Of a DNA stretch of 13,107 nt, positions 1-7,251 are shown one piece after another. Every line of letters starts with the position of its first letter. Position 1 is the first letter of the stretch. The notes under the pieces were generated by a model, which was given only the letters and a program-made list of their open reading frames with translations, was not told the DNA's origin and ran no database searches. The position numbers and the translations under genes were made by a program. The DNA comes from Coriobacteriia bacterium (GTDB taxonomy: Bacteria; Actinomycetota; Coriobacteriia; Anaerosomatales; Anaerosomataceae): the NCBI GenBank assembly GCA_016938395.1, contig JAFGUS010000151.1, positions 1 through 13,107 of the forward strand, written 5' to 3'.

Positions 1-1
1 A

Positions 2-490
2 CCCGAGACGATCGCCATAGCGCGCGGAGAGCGACTCGCGGTCGCCGGGATGAAGATCACCGCCTTCGGCACCACGCACGACGCGGCCGAACCGGTGGGA
101 TACCGTTTTGAGAGCCGACGCGGGCACCGCGCAGCGATCGCCACAGACACAGGTGTCGTCACGACCGAGGTGATGGAGGCCCTGACCGGTGTCCATGTGC
201 TCGGCCTCGAGTCGAACCACGACGCTCAGATGCTCGCCGAGGGGCCGTACCCGCCGTTCCTCAAGCGCCGCATCGCCGGCGAACGCGGCCACCTCTCAAA
301 CGACGATGCCGCTCGGGCGCTTGCCGGGCTCCGCTGGAAGGGACTCGAGCACGTCTTCGCCCTGCACCTTTCGGAGCAGAACAACACTGCGGCATCCGCA
401 GAGCGCGCGCTCGCCCGTTCACTCGGAGTGTCTACGCACGTGCGACTCGAGACCGTCGAGCGCAACCAGATTGCAGGCTGCGCGGTCTAG
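2..490 (+). CDS. MBL-fold metallohydrolase, WalJ/YycJ-like (3' part)
   Basis: This is the C-terminal 162 residues of a metallo-beta-lactamase-fold hydrolase. The frame is open from the first bases of the window, so the start lies outside it and the internal ATG at 50 is not the real start. Visible family marks are THDAAEPVGY, then ATDTG, LESNHD with GPYP..LK.RI after it, GHLSN and LHLSEQNN. These Asp and His positions are the usual metal-binding and core residues of the YycJ/WalJ branch of MBL proteins. YycJ is known as a cytoplasmic exonuclease-like protein associated with the WalRK regulon in Firmicutes; whether it has that role here is inference. The gene ends 13 bases before the stop of the convergent cobO-like gene, so the two share a 3' boundary. 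Family assignment is firm; the precise function is not. Confidence 0.85.
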   Translation, partial: PETIAIARGERLAVAGMKITAFGTTHDAAEPVGYRFESRRGHRAAIATDTGVVTTEVMEALTGVHVLGLESNHDAQMLAEGPYPPFLKRRIAGERGHLSNDDAARALAGLRWKGLEHVFALHLSEQNNTAASAERALARSLGVSTHVRLETVERNQIAGCAV

Positions 491-503
491 GAAGAGCGCA
501 CCC

Positions 504-1034
504 TCAGTACTCGACGCCGAGGCGTGCCCCCCTGCCCGCGTCGTAGTGATGCTTGCGAGCGACCATCTCGGTCACGAGGTCCGCACGCTCCATCAGTGTC
601 TCCGATGCACCGCGACCCGTGAGCACCATGTCGGCGCCAGGAAAGCGATCGTCTAAGAGTGCGATCACGTCGGCCTCGGCAACGAGGTCGTAGCGGATCG
701 CGATGCATACCTCGTCGAGCACGATGAAGTCGTACGCGCCGGAATCGATGATCTCGCGCGCGACGGCGAGCGCCTCGGCTGCCGCCTGACGGTCTGCGTC
801 GGTGATGCCGTTGCCGAGAAGACCCGTGGAGCGCTTCGCGGGACGCTCCACACGGACCCCGATGTCTCGAAGCACGGCGAGCTCACTCGACTGCGCTCCA
901 CCCTTGATGAACTGCACGAACGCCACGGACCTGTCGGCGCCGACCGCCCGCACCGCGGCCCCCACCGCCGCGGTCGTCTTGCCCTTGCCGTCACCCGTGT
1001 AGACCTGAACGATGCCGTAGTCGATGGTGGTCAT
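504..1034 (-). CDS. cobO: Cob(I)yrinic acid a,c-diamide adenosyltransferase
   Basis: A CobO/BtuR(CobA)-type corrinoid adenosyltransferase of about 176 residues, the normal family length. It transfers the 5'-deoxyadenosyl group of ATP to cob(I)alamin, cobinamide or cobyrinic acid diamide in the cytoplasm. The N-terminus carries the family P-loop GDGKGKTT (residues 14-21), then FVQFIKGG, VLDEV and the C-terminal RGA motif. The ATG at 1034 overlaps the stop of the upstream ATPase gene by one base (TGATG) and has GGAGGAGG five bases before it. A GTG at 1037 is the alternative start, giving a 4-base overlap. This arrangement implies translational coupling as the last gene of the riboswitch-controlled corrinoid uptake operon. 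The context fits adenosylation of imported corrinoid (salvage) more than de novo synthesis, because no other cob/cbi genes are visible here. Confidence 0.93.
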   Translation of the reverse strand: MTTIDYGIVQVYTGDGKGKTTAAVGAAVRAVGADRSVAFVQFIKGGAQSSELAVLRDIGVRVERPAKRSTGLLGNGITDADRQAAAEALAVAREIIDSGAYDFIVLDEVCIAIRYDLVAEADVIALLDDRFPGADMVLTGRGASETLMERADLVTEMVARKHHYDAGRGARLGVEY

Positions 1035-2305
1035 CACGCCTCCTCCGCAGCGACGCTCGCCATCGCGAGCGCCTCTTCTTCCGTGTCTACCCGCATCGCA
1101 CCGCGCGCGAGCGCCTCGTCCCAGAGCCGACGAGCCTCACCGTGCGCGTAGTCGCGGTCCTCGCCAAAGCTGCCAACGAGCACGAGCGGTCTGCCCGACC
1201 GGACGGCCTGCTCCAGGTTGGGCAGGTTCGCGCTTCCGAACGGTGTCTCGCAGACGATGATCCGGACACACGCCGCGTACCCTTCGGCCACCCGCGCTGC
1301 AGCCGCATCGTCGATCTCGCCGAACGGCGGGAGCGCCACGATTCCGGCGCCAACCGCCTCTGCGACCGCGTAGTCGACATCACCGCGATTGAGCGCACCC
1401 GCGAAGACCGGGTACCCGGCAAGCGCGAGCCGCCGCAGAAGGAACGCGCCGGCCCCCGAGCCGCACACGAGGCCCACCGGCGGCACGTCGCCTGTGGCCG
1501 CCAGGTCGGCGCCGCGCAGCACCGGCGTGACCGCCACGGTGCCGGTCACCGGGTCGGTGCGCACCACCGCCCGAACGCCGAAAACCTCGGCGATCGTTGC
1601 GGCGTCGAGCGCCGCGGCCGGCGGGGCGGGTGGTCGCACGCACGCGTCGGCGACGATGGCGATGCGGTCCGCGTAGCGTGCGGCGATCTCGAGATCGTGG
1701 AAGACGCCGAGGACGGCCATGCCCTCATCGGCGAGCGAGCGCACGAGGTCGAGCACCTGGAGGGCGTGGTTCAGGTCGAGGTGGCTCGTGGGCTCGTCGA
1801 GCAAGAGCACCCGCGGCTCCTGTGCGAGCGCCTGCGCGAGCGTGAGCCGCTGAAGGTCGCCGCCGGAGAGTTCGTCAACGAGCTCGTCCGCCAGGTGCGC
1901 CGTGTCGGTCCGCTCCATCACGTCATCGACGATCGCCCGGTCGGCCGGACCGAGCGCGCCGAGGCGCGGCAGGTGCGGATGACGCCCCATCTCCACGAAA
2001 GCGCGTGCCGTGAAGGCAAAGAGCGCGAGCTGCGTCTGGGGAACGACACCCACGAGACGCGCGCGCTCGCGATCGGGCATCGACGGCACGGATGCGCCAA
2101 GACACGCGACGTCACCGCCGAGGACGTCGGCTCCGCCCGTGACCGCGCGGAGCAGCGTGGACTTGCCCGCGCCGTTCGGGCCGACCAGTCCGACGAACTC
2201 GCCAGCACCGACGGTGAACGTTGCATCGCGCACCACCACGCGCGAAGCGTAGCCCACGGTGGCGGCAGCGAATGCGAGCGCGGGCGTCGTCGCGGGGGCG
2301 CTCAT
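1034..2305 (-). CDS. Corrinoid ABC transporter ATPase with C-terminal extra domain
   Basis: The ATP-binding subunit of a BtuFCD/FecBCDE-type importer, 423 residues, where a plain BtuD-type ATPase is about 250-270. Residues 1-260 hold the nucleotide-binding domain: Walker A GPNGAGKST (42-50), Q-loop Gln90, signature LSGGD (146-150), Walker B VLLLDE (166-171) and switch His203. Residues from about 262 to 423 form a separate domain that starts with a glycine-rich strand-loop (CGSGAG, 281-286) and continues with FAGALNRGD and CETPFGSANLPN, suggesting an alpha/beta Rossmann-like fold of unknown role. The ATG overlaps the permease stop by four bases (ATGA), and the stop overlaps cobO. The riboswitch upstream and the cobO gene downstream argue for corrinoid as the cargo; iron-siderophore or heme would be the alternative from sequence alone. 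Confidence 0.92.
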   Translation of the reverse strand: MSAPATTPALAFAAATVGYASRVVVRDATFTVGAGEFVGLVGPNGAGKSTLLRAVTGGADVLGGDVACLGASVPSMPDRERARLVGVVPQTQLALFAFTARAFVEMGRHPHLPRLGALGPADRAIVDDVMERTDTAHLADELVDELSGGDLQRLTLAQALAQEPRVLLLDEPTSHLDLNHALQVLDLVRSLADEGMAVLGVFHDLEIAARYADRIAIVADACVRPPAPPAAALDAATIAEVFGVRAVVRTDPVTGTVAVTPVLRGADLAATGDVPPVGLVCGSGAGAFLLRRLALAGYPVFAGALNRGDVDYAVAEAVGAGIVALPPFGEIDDAAAARVAEGYAACVRIIVCETPFGSANLPNLEQAVRSGRPLVLVGSFGEDRDYAHGEARRLWDEALARGAMRVDTEEEALAMASVAAEEA

Positions 2306-3345
2306 CGGCCACGCTCCTTGCGCACGAGCAGCCAGACGAAGAACGGCCCGCCGGCGAGCGCCGTGACGATGCCGACGGGAATCTCCACCGGTGCGAGCAC
2401 GACTCGCGCGAGCAGGTCAGCGATCACGAGCACGATCGCCCCGGCGAGTACCGAGGCGGGCAGCAGCATGCGGTGCCGCGGGCCGAGGACAAGGCGGACC
2501 ATGTGCGGCGTCATGAGGCCCACGAACCCGATGAGCCCCGAGACGGATACCGCGCCCGCCACCACGAGCGAGGCCGACGCGAGCGCAATCAGCTTGAAGC
2601 GCTCCACCGGCACGCCGAGCTGACCCGCCCGCTCGTCACCGAGCAGCATGAGGTCGAGCTCGCGATGGTAGAGCACGGGGATCACCGAGCCGGCCGCGAA
2701 CATCACGGTGAGCATCCCGACGTGCTCCCACGAACGGTTCTGCAGGCCACCCATCATCCAGAAGACGACGCTCGTCATCGTCTCGCGGTCGTACACGAGC
2801 ACGAACGACGTGAGTGCCGACAGTGTGTAGGAGACTGCGATGCCGGCAAGCAGCAGCGACGTGGGGTCGAGCCGGCCGCGGCGCGACGCCAGTCGGACGA
2901 CAAGCAGCATGGTAAGCGCGGCGCCGATGAAGGCGCCGATGGGTACGCCCACGGCCCGCGCCGCGTAGCTCGTGCCGAGGGCGGCGAGCGCGAGTGTGGC
3001 GCCGAGGCCGGCTCCGGCCGACACGCCGAGGATGTACGGGTCGGCGAGCGGGTTCTTGAAAAGCGCCTGATAGAGCACGCCGGCGAGTGCGAGCGATGCC
3101 CCCACGAGCGCCGCGAGGAGCACCCGGGGCAATCGCAGGTCGATGATGACCGCATCGGCCAGGCCGCCGCTGTGACCCGTGAGCGCCCGGGTCACAGCGG
3201 AGACGACGTCGCCCGCCGGTATGCTCACCGCGCCGAGCGCCACACCTGCGACGATCGCAAGCAGGAGCGCCGCCGCAAGACCCACCAGGGTGAGGACGCG
3301 GCGGGATATGCCGGGGGCGGGCGTCACGTCACTCGCCGAAGACAT
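2302..3345 (-). CDS. Corrinoid ABC transporter permease, BtuC/FecCD family
   Basis: A polytopic membrane permease of 347 residues, the typical length for FecCD/BtuC proteins with about ten transmembrane helices. Family motifs in order are RLPRVL, YQALFKNPLADPYILGVSAGAG, a mid-protein GDERAGQLGV segment (the cytoplasmic region that contacts the ATPase), GLIGFVGLMTPH, GPRHRMLLP and the C-terminal PVEIPVGI..ALAGGPFF. It forms the channel through which corrinoid delivered by the lipoprotein passes. The ATG at 3345 lies inside the end of the upstream binding-protein gene (17-base overlap) and has no clear ribosome binding site, so translation probably depends on coupling. A GTG seven codons in is a possible alternative start. 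Substrate is inferred from the riboswitch and cobO. Confidence 0.93.
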   Translation of the reverse strand: MSSASDVTPAPGISRRVLTLVGLAAALLLAIVAGVALGAVSIPAGDVVSAVTRALTGHSGGLADAVIIDLRLPRVLLAALVGASLALAGVLYQALFKNPLADPYILGVSAGAGLGATLALAALGTSYAARAVGVPIGAFIGAALTMLLVVRLASRRGRLDPTSLLLAGIAVSYTLSALTSFVLVYDRETMTSVVFWMMGGLQNRSWEHVGMLTVMFAAGSVIPVLYHRELDLMLLGDERAGQLGVPVERFKLIALASASLVVAGAVSVSGLIGFVGLMTPHMVRLVLGPRHRMLLPASVLAGAIVLVIADLLARVVLAPVEIPVGIVTALAGGPFFVWLLVRKERGR

Positions 3346-4327
3346 CCGGGTGGAGCGCCTCGGCGATCTGCCGGATCCCCTCGACCACCCGCGGGCCGGG
3401 CCGGCTCACGAGGTTGTCGTCGAGCAGGAACACCCTGCCTTCGGCCACTGCGGAGATAGCGTCGTAGCCGGGACGGCCGGTGATGTCAGCCGGCGCGCTC
3501 ATCGAACCCTTGGTGGCGAGATAGACGTCGGGATCGGCCTGGATGAGCTGCTCCACCGAGTAGGCGACGTAGCCCGCCTCGACCACGACGTTCTCCCCGC
3601 CCGCATACTCGATGAGCTCGTTCAGAAGCGTGCCGGAACCCACCGTGAACAGCGGGTCCTGCGCGATCTCCAGGAAGCAGCGCACCGGGGCGCCCTCGAC
3701 CTGCTCGGAGATGTCGTGGACCTGGATCTCCATCGACTCAACGAGATCGGCGGCGGCCGTGCCCTCACCGATCACGACACCGACCGTGCCGATCGAGACG
3801 TACAGACCCTCGAGCGTCTGTGGGTCAATGGCCACGACCGACGCGCCGAGGTCCTCGAGCTGCGTGATCACCTCGGCCTGTACGCCGGTGGTGACAAGCA
3901 CGAGGTCGGGATCGGCCGCGGCTATCGCCTCGAGGTTGGGGCCGATGAAGTCGCCCATCTTGGGCAGGTCAGCCACCTCGGCCGGATAGTCGCAGTACGT
4001 GGTAACGCCCACCAGCCTGTCGAGCGCGCCGAGCGCCGCGACGATCTCCGTGTTGCCCGGTGCGAGACTCACGATGCGCTCGGGTCGCGCTGCGATCGTC
4101 ACGCTGCGACCCGCGTCATCGGTGACAGTGACGGGGAACGAGGCCTCGGCCGATGGTTCGGCGGCAGGCTCTTCGGCAGCGCCGCAGCCGGTCAGCGCGG
4201 CGAGTCCGAGCACAGCCGCGAGTGCGAGTGCGGCGAGCGGGGCCACGCGGGGGCGGTGTCGTGCGGGGGCGGTAGGTGGTGCGGGCAACGTGCGGGCGGC
4301 GCGTATCGTACCGTGCGATGGATCCAT
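3329..4327 (-). CDS. Corrinoid-binding lipoprotein, BtuF-like
   Basis: The solute-binding protein of the importer, 332 residues. The N-terminus has a basic stretch, a hydrophobic segment and the lipobox LTGC with Cys48, so the mature protein is expected to be lipid-anchored on the outer face of the membrane. After an Ala/Glu-rich spacer, residues from about 64 form the helical-backbone periplasmic-binding fold (PF01497 type): VTDDAGRSVTI, RPERIVSLAPGNTEIVAALG, VGVTTYCDYP, DPDLVLV and the C-terminal RPGPRVVEGI. The ATG at 4327 is fixed by AAGGAGG six bases upstream. An in-frame 30-residue extension ahead of the hydrophobic core is unusually long but contains no better start. It is the first gene of the operon downstream of a cobalamin riboswitch, which supports corrinoid as ligand. 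Confidence 0.92.
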   Translation of the reverse strand: MDPSHGTIRAARTLPAPPTAPARHRPRVAPLAALALAAVLGLAALTGCGAAEEPAAEPSAEASFPVTVTDDAGRSVTIAARPERIVSLAPGNTEIVAALGALDRLVGVTTYCDYPAEVADLPKMGDFIGPNLEAIAAADPDLVLVTTGVQAEVITQLEDLGASVVAIDPQTLEGLYVSIGTVGVVIGEGTAAADLVESMEIQVHDISEQVEGAPVRCFLEIAQDPLFTVGSGTLLNELIEYAGGENVVVEAGYVAYSVEQLIQADPDVYLATKGSMSAPADITGRPGYDAISAVAEGRVFLLDDNLVSRPGPRVVEGIRQIAEALHPDVFGE

Positions 4328-4392
4328 CTGGTGCCTCCTTGCGTCTCGAACGTGTACTCCGGCCGAAGAGAAGACGCGCCCCGAGAAAGCAT

Positions 4393-4420
4393 CGAGACCC
4401 TCGCCGGTGGCGGGGTCTCG
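4393..4420 (-). terminator. Hairpin between riboswitch and first gene (likely expression platform)
   Basis: A perfect 8-bp inverted repeat (CGAGACCC/GGGTCTCG) encloses a further 4-bp CGCC/GGCG stem with one bulged base and a three-base loop, giving about 12 pairs. On the minus strand it lies about 80 bases after the riboswitch and is followed by a short pyrimidine stretch (ATGCTTTCTC) rather than a clean U-run. It is a good candidate for an attenuator or other expression platform. Intrinsic termination is inferred, not certain. Confidence 0.5.
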
Positions 4421-4498
4421 TGGTCCTCGAGGTCTTGAGTCGGAGCGCCTGATCGAGCGCTGCGAGTGTGCCTCGTACCACGAAGGCCGCGTCGCGCT

Positions 4499-4612
4499 GG
4501 TGCAGGCAGGTCTCCTGGCTTTGGAAGCGCGCTCGCTTCCTTACAGTGGCGGGTCCGCGCCGGAATCGCACCGGCTTCCCTATTCTCCTGAGTTGCCTCA
4601 GGCACCTGCACC
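4499..4612 (-). promoter_or_regulatory. Cobalamin (B12) riboswitch
   Basis: On the minus strand the sequence contains the B12 box AGCCAGGAGACCTGCC (4505-4520), a match to the family consensus. Upstream are the conserved core pieces GGTGCGATTCCGGC and CGCCACTGTAAGG, and an AGGTGCC-type 5' segment. A closing P1 helix is formed by GGTGCAG (4606-4612 on the complementary strand) and CTGCACC (4499-4505). The element sits in the leader of the BtuF-BtuC-BtuD-CobO operon and should repress it when adenosylcobalamin or related corrinoid is abundant. It is the strongest evidence that the transporter carries corrinoids. Confidence 0.96.
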
Positions 4613-4631
4613 GTCTTCGGTTGTCCGGGCC

Positions 4632-4637
4632 ATCATA
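4632..4637 (-). promoter_or_regulatory. Candidate -10 element for the corrinoid operon
   Basis: TATGAT on the minus strand lies about 20 bases upstream of the riboswitch 5' end, the right place for a leader promoter. The best -35 candidate is weak (TATGCA, about 17 bases upstream), so the assignment rests on position and on the -10 match. Confidence 0.4.
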
Positions 4638-4778
4638 GTCCTCGTGATGGCGTGTGCATAGCGGATACCCGGTCGGCGCGCCACGCGCGGCGCGGGCCAA
4701 GGGGCGACCAGCGCGCAGGCCACCTTCACGCACTGCTTCGAGAGACCGCTCTCACCCCCGCGCAAACCAATGAACCGC

Positions 4779-4784
4779 TACAAT
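4779..4784 (+). promoter_or_regulatory. Candidate -10 element for the oxoamine synthase gene
   Basis: TACAAT lies 52 bases upstream of the synthase ATG in the divergent 224-base region between the riboswitch and that gene. No convincing -35 is seen at the usual spacing. The rest of 4638-4778 is GC-rich and I see no gene in it. Confidence 0.35.
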
Positions 4785-4836
4785 GTGCGGATATGGCCGC
4801 GGGCACGCGCCCCAGCCGCCCGCGAGAGAGGCACGC

Positions 4837-6030
4837 ATGGACATCTTCCAGAAAGCATGGGACTACCCTGACGCTCGCGCCGCCCGCGAGTCGGGCTACT
4901 ACCCCTACTTCAAGGTCATCAAGTCCGAGTCGGACTCCTGCGTGAACGTCGACGGCCGCGAACTCATCATGCTCGGCTCCAACAACTACCTCGGGCTCAC
5001 CACGCATCCCCGTGTACGCGAGCGCGCTTCCGAGGCGCTCGCCAAGTACGGCACGTCGTGTACCGGCTCACGTCTCCTGAACGGCAACCTCGACATACAC
5101 GAGGAGCTTGAGCGCCGGCTCGCGAGGTTCGTCGGTAAGGAGAGCGCACTCGTGTTCTCCACCGGCTTCGGCGCCAACATCGGCACTATCTCGGCGGTCG
5201 TCGGCCGCCACGACACGGTCGTCATCGACAAGGACGATCACGCGAGCATCTACGACGGCTGCAAACTCTCCTACGGCAAGGTCGTGCGCTTCGAGCACAA
5301 CGACGTAGCAAGCCTCGACGATGCGCTCACGCGCGCTGGCGACAACAAGCACGGTGGCATCCTCGTCGTGGTGGACGGTGTCTTCTCGATGGAGGGCGAC
5401 ATCGCCCCGCTGCCCGAGATGCTCCCGATTCTCAAGAAGCACGGTGCCCGCATCATGGTGGACGACGCACACGCCTCCGGCGTGCTCGGACCGCTCGGCA
5501 GCGGCACGGCAGCGCGCTTCGGCGTGACTGATGACGTCGACCTCATCATGGGCACGTTCTCCAAGAGCTTCGCCTCGCTCGGCGGTTTCATCGCCGGCGA
5601 CGAACTCCTCATCGACTTCGTGAAGCACAACTCGCGGCCATTCATCTTCTCGGCCGCGATGGCCCCGCCGAGTGTAGGCGCATGCCTCGGGGCGCTCGAT
5701 GTGATGGAGAGCGAACCGCAGCACCGCGAGCGCCTCTGGGAGATCGTACGCACGATGCAGGCCGGCTATCGCGACCTGGGCTTCGACACGGGCACGAGCG
5801 AGACGCCGGTCATCCCGATCATCTTAGGCGACGATATGCTCGTCTTCGCGTTCTGGAAGCGGCTGCTCGATGAGGGCATCTTCGTGAATCCCGTCCGCCC
5901 GCCCGCGGTGCCGGCCGGCCGCGCGCTGCTGCGTACGAGCTACATGGCCACGCACACCGACGCGCAGATGGAGTTCGTGCTCGAGACCTTCGCGAGAATC
6001 GGCCGCGAACTCGGCGTCATCGAGGCGTAG
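4837..6030 (+). CDS. Alpha-oxoamine synthase, serine palmitoyltransferase-like
   Basis: A PLP-dependent fold-type I enzyme of 397 residues in the alpha-oxoamine synthase family, which condenses an amino acid with an acyl thioester and releases CO2. Key residues are visible: His135 in DDHASIYDG (cofactor stacking), Asp209 and His212 in VDDAHASG, and the Schiff-base Lys243 in GTFSKSF. The pattern GSRLLNG near the N-terminal third, the DGCKLS stretch and the C-terminal NPVRPPAVPAGRALLRTS are closer to serine palmitoyltransferases than to 2-amino-3-ketobutyrate CoA ligase (Kbl) or BioF as I remember them. If so, it makes 3-ketosphinganine in the cytoplasm. The ATG at 4837 follows GAGAGAGG by five bases; in-frame upstream sequence to 4783 lacks family similarity. 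It converges with the membrane-protein gene at 6040, nine bases away. Kbl/BioF/CqsA-like activity remains possible. Confidence 0.8.
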   Translation: MDIFQKAWDYPDARAARESGYYPYFKVIKSESDSCVNVDGRELIMLGSNNYLGLTTHPRVRERASEALAKYGTSCTGSRLLNGNLDIHEELERRLARFVGKESALVFSTGFGANIGTISAVVGRHDTVVIDKDDHASIYDGCKLSYGKVVRFEHNDVASLDDALTRAGDNKHGGILVVVDGVFSMEGDIAPLPEMLPILKKHGARIMVDDAHASGVLGPLGSGTAARFGVTDDVDLIMGTFSKSFASLGGFIAGDELLIDFVKHNSRPFIFSAAMAPPSVGACLGALDVMESEPQHRERLWEIVRTMQAGYRDLGFDTGTSETPVIPIILGDDMLVFAFWKRLLDEGIFVNPVRPPAVPAGRALLRTSYMATHTDAQMEFVLETFARIGRELGVIEA

Positions 6031-6039
6031 GGGCCCTCA

Positions 6040-6537
6040 TCACTCCAGCGCGCCAAGCCCTTCCTGCGCGCCCTGGCGCAGCAGCTCGGTGAAGACGTTG
6101 GGATCGAGCACGTAGGTGAGCGCGAGCGCGGTCACGATGATGTTCACCGCAAGCCACTTGGTATAGACGCCGCGCGTGCGCGCGACCAGGATGAGCGCAC
6201 AGACCGCGATCAGGGCCGGTCCCACGACGCGCAGGTCGCCGAGCGGGATCGCGTAGCCCGCGACCTCCTGCGTGCCTGTACCGAGGAACGCGCCGATGTC
6301 GATGCCCACGTTGAAGACGACGAGCACGAACTCGACGACAAGCACGGCGGCGAGCGCCCACGACGCCCAGCGCGTAGTCTCGCCCTCCGTGCGGTAGACC
6401 TCGTAGGCCACGCTCGGCGCCATCGCGATAAGCACCACGACCGGGCTCTTGGCGAGTAGCCCTATGATGATGCCGATCACGGCCACCACCGAGAGCACCG
6501 CGCAGATGACGCCAGCGTACTTCGTCGGCCGAGCCAT
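6040..6537 (-). CDS. Hypothetical polytopic membrane protein
   Basis: I do not recognise this 165-residue protein. It is mostly hydrophobic, with four to five predicted membrane segments (about residues 8-28, 30-46, 58-78, 97-116 and 122-143) and short charged loops such as YRTEGETTR and RTRGVYTK. The C-terminal tail (TELLRQGAQEGLGALE) looks soluble. The ATG at 6537 overlaps the stop of the upstream CcmC-like gene by one base (TGATG) and follows GAAGGGGG by six bases; a GTG at 6540 is the alternative. Tight coupling with the CcmC-like gene suggests the two products act together, perhaps as one membrane complex, but nothing shows what it does. It is the last gene of the minus-strand group. Confidence 0.75.
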   Translation of the reverse strand: MARPTKYAGVICAVLSVVAVIGIIIGLLAKSPVVVLIAMAPSVAYEVYRTEGETTRWASWALAAVLVVEFVLVVFNVGIDIGAFLGTGTQEVAGYAIPLGDLRVVGPALIAVCALILVARTRGVYTKWLAVNIIVTALALTYVLDPNVFTELLRQGAQEGLGALE

Positions 6538-7163
6538 CACGCACCCCCTTCTGAGGAGCCTTCGCGACGCGCGATCAGCGTGACGATGGCGATCGCGATC
6601 ACCGCGATCGAGACCACCATACCGAGAAAGCCAGTGATGTAGGCACTGTTGCCCGAGCTGAAGACCGGGCTATCGGGGTGGAACAGGTTGGGCAGGAAGA
6701 TCACGAGGTACCAGAGCGAGGCGGCGAGCACGGCATCGAGCGCCGCGGGCACCCTGGGTGAGTCGACGATGAGCTGCATCGCGACGATCACGATCGAGCC
6801 CGCGAGCAGTCCGAACGTCATGAGCAGCCGCGGCTCCTTCCAGAGGATGCCACCCCAGAGCAGCTGCATCGACAGGATGCCCAGGATGGTGTTGACGACC
6901 CACAGCGGCAGCGAGAACCAGCGGAAGGCCTGACCCCACGGCAGCAGCCGCCTCGCGCCGAAGAGGTACGCGATACCCGCGAGACCGGCGAGCGTGAAGG
7001 TGGCCATGTTCACCCACGTGGACGCGCCGTGGAACATCACGAAGCGCACCATCGTGTCGAGCTTCTGATCCGGCGGGATGCTCAGGATGGCGACCGCGCA
7101 GGCGACGGCGGCAACCGGGATGAGTGCGAGGAGAACGGTGCGGGCGGTCCGGGAGAGCGGCAC
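6537..7163 (-). CDS. CcmC/CcsA-like membrane protein (divergent)
   Basis: A 208-residue membrane protein with about six hydrophobic segments. The region RFVMFHGASTW (40-50) resembles the Arg-hydrophobic-His-...-Trp segment of CcmC. WGGILWKEPRL (103-113) resembles a degenerate form of the CcmC heme-handling WWD motif (WG...W-D-A-R-L), with KEP in place of the usual Asp-Ala. His162 in FLPNLFHP sits where CcmC has a second conserved histidine. These are by-eye matches, so a distant heme-handling-superfamily relationship is an inference. No other cytochrome c maturation genes are in the window. The GTG start at 7163 is supported by GAAGGAG seven bases upstream. The stop overlaps the next gene, so the two form a coupled pair. 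Confidence 0.65.
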   Translation of the reverse strand: MPLSRTARTVLLALIPVAAVACAVAILSIPPDQKLDTMVRFVMFHGASTWVNMATFTLAGLAGIAYLFGARRLLPWGQAFRWFSLPLWVVNTILGILSMQLLWGGILWKEPRLLMTFGLLAGSIVIVAMQLIVDSPRVPAALDAVLAASLWYLVIFLPNLFHPDSPVFSSGNSAYITGFLGMVVSIAVIAIAIVTLIARREGSSEGGA

Positions 7164-7251
7164 GTGCGGGCTCCTTCGTCGTCGGGTCGTGGGTGCCGCG
7201 AGGCGGCCCCACGGATTCTATCAGGCCCGGCCCGTGCCGCGCGCCGCTCAC

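Noticed and set aside
1034..1520. C-terminal ATPase domain as CbiZ amidohydrolase
   Set aside because: The CbiZ-type signatures I remember are not visible; the glycine-rich start and the PFGSANLPN motif differ.
1142..2623. Long plus-strand open frame opposite the ATPase and permease genes
   Set aside because: Arg/His/Glu-rich low-complexity product with no recognisable domains, lying antisense to genes with clear family motifs; typical of open frames created by high GC.
2221..3459. 412-codon plus-strand open frame opposite the permease
   Set aside because: Charged repetitive product antisense to a textbook BtuC permease.
4837..6030. Annotation as Kbl (2-amino-3-ketobutyrate CoA ligase) or BioF
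   Set aside because: No threonine dehydrogenase or biotin genes nearby, and the GSRLLNG, HASIYDGCK and RPPAVPAG stretches look more like serine palmitoyltransferase; kept only as an alternative.
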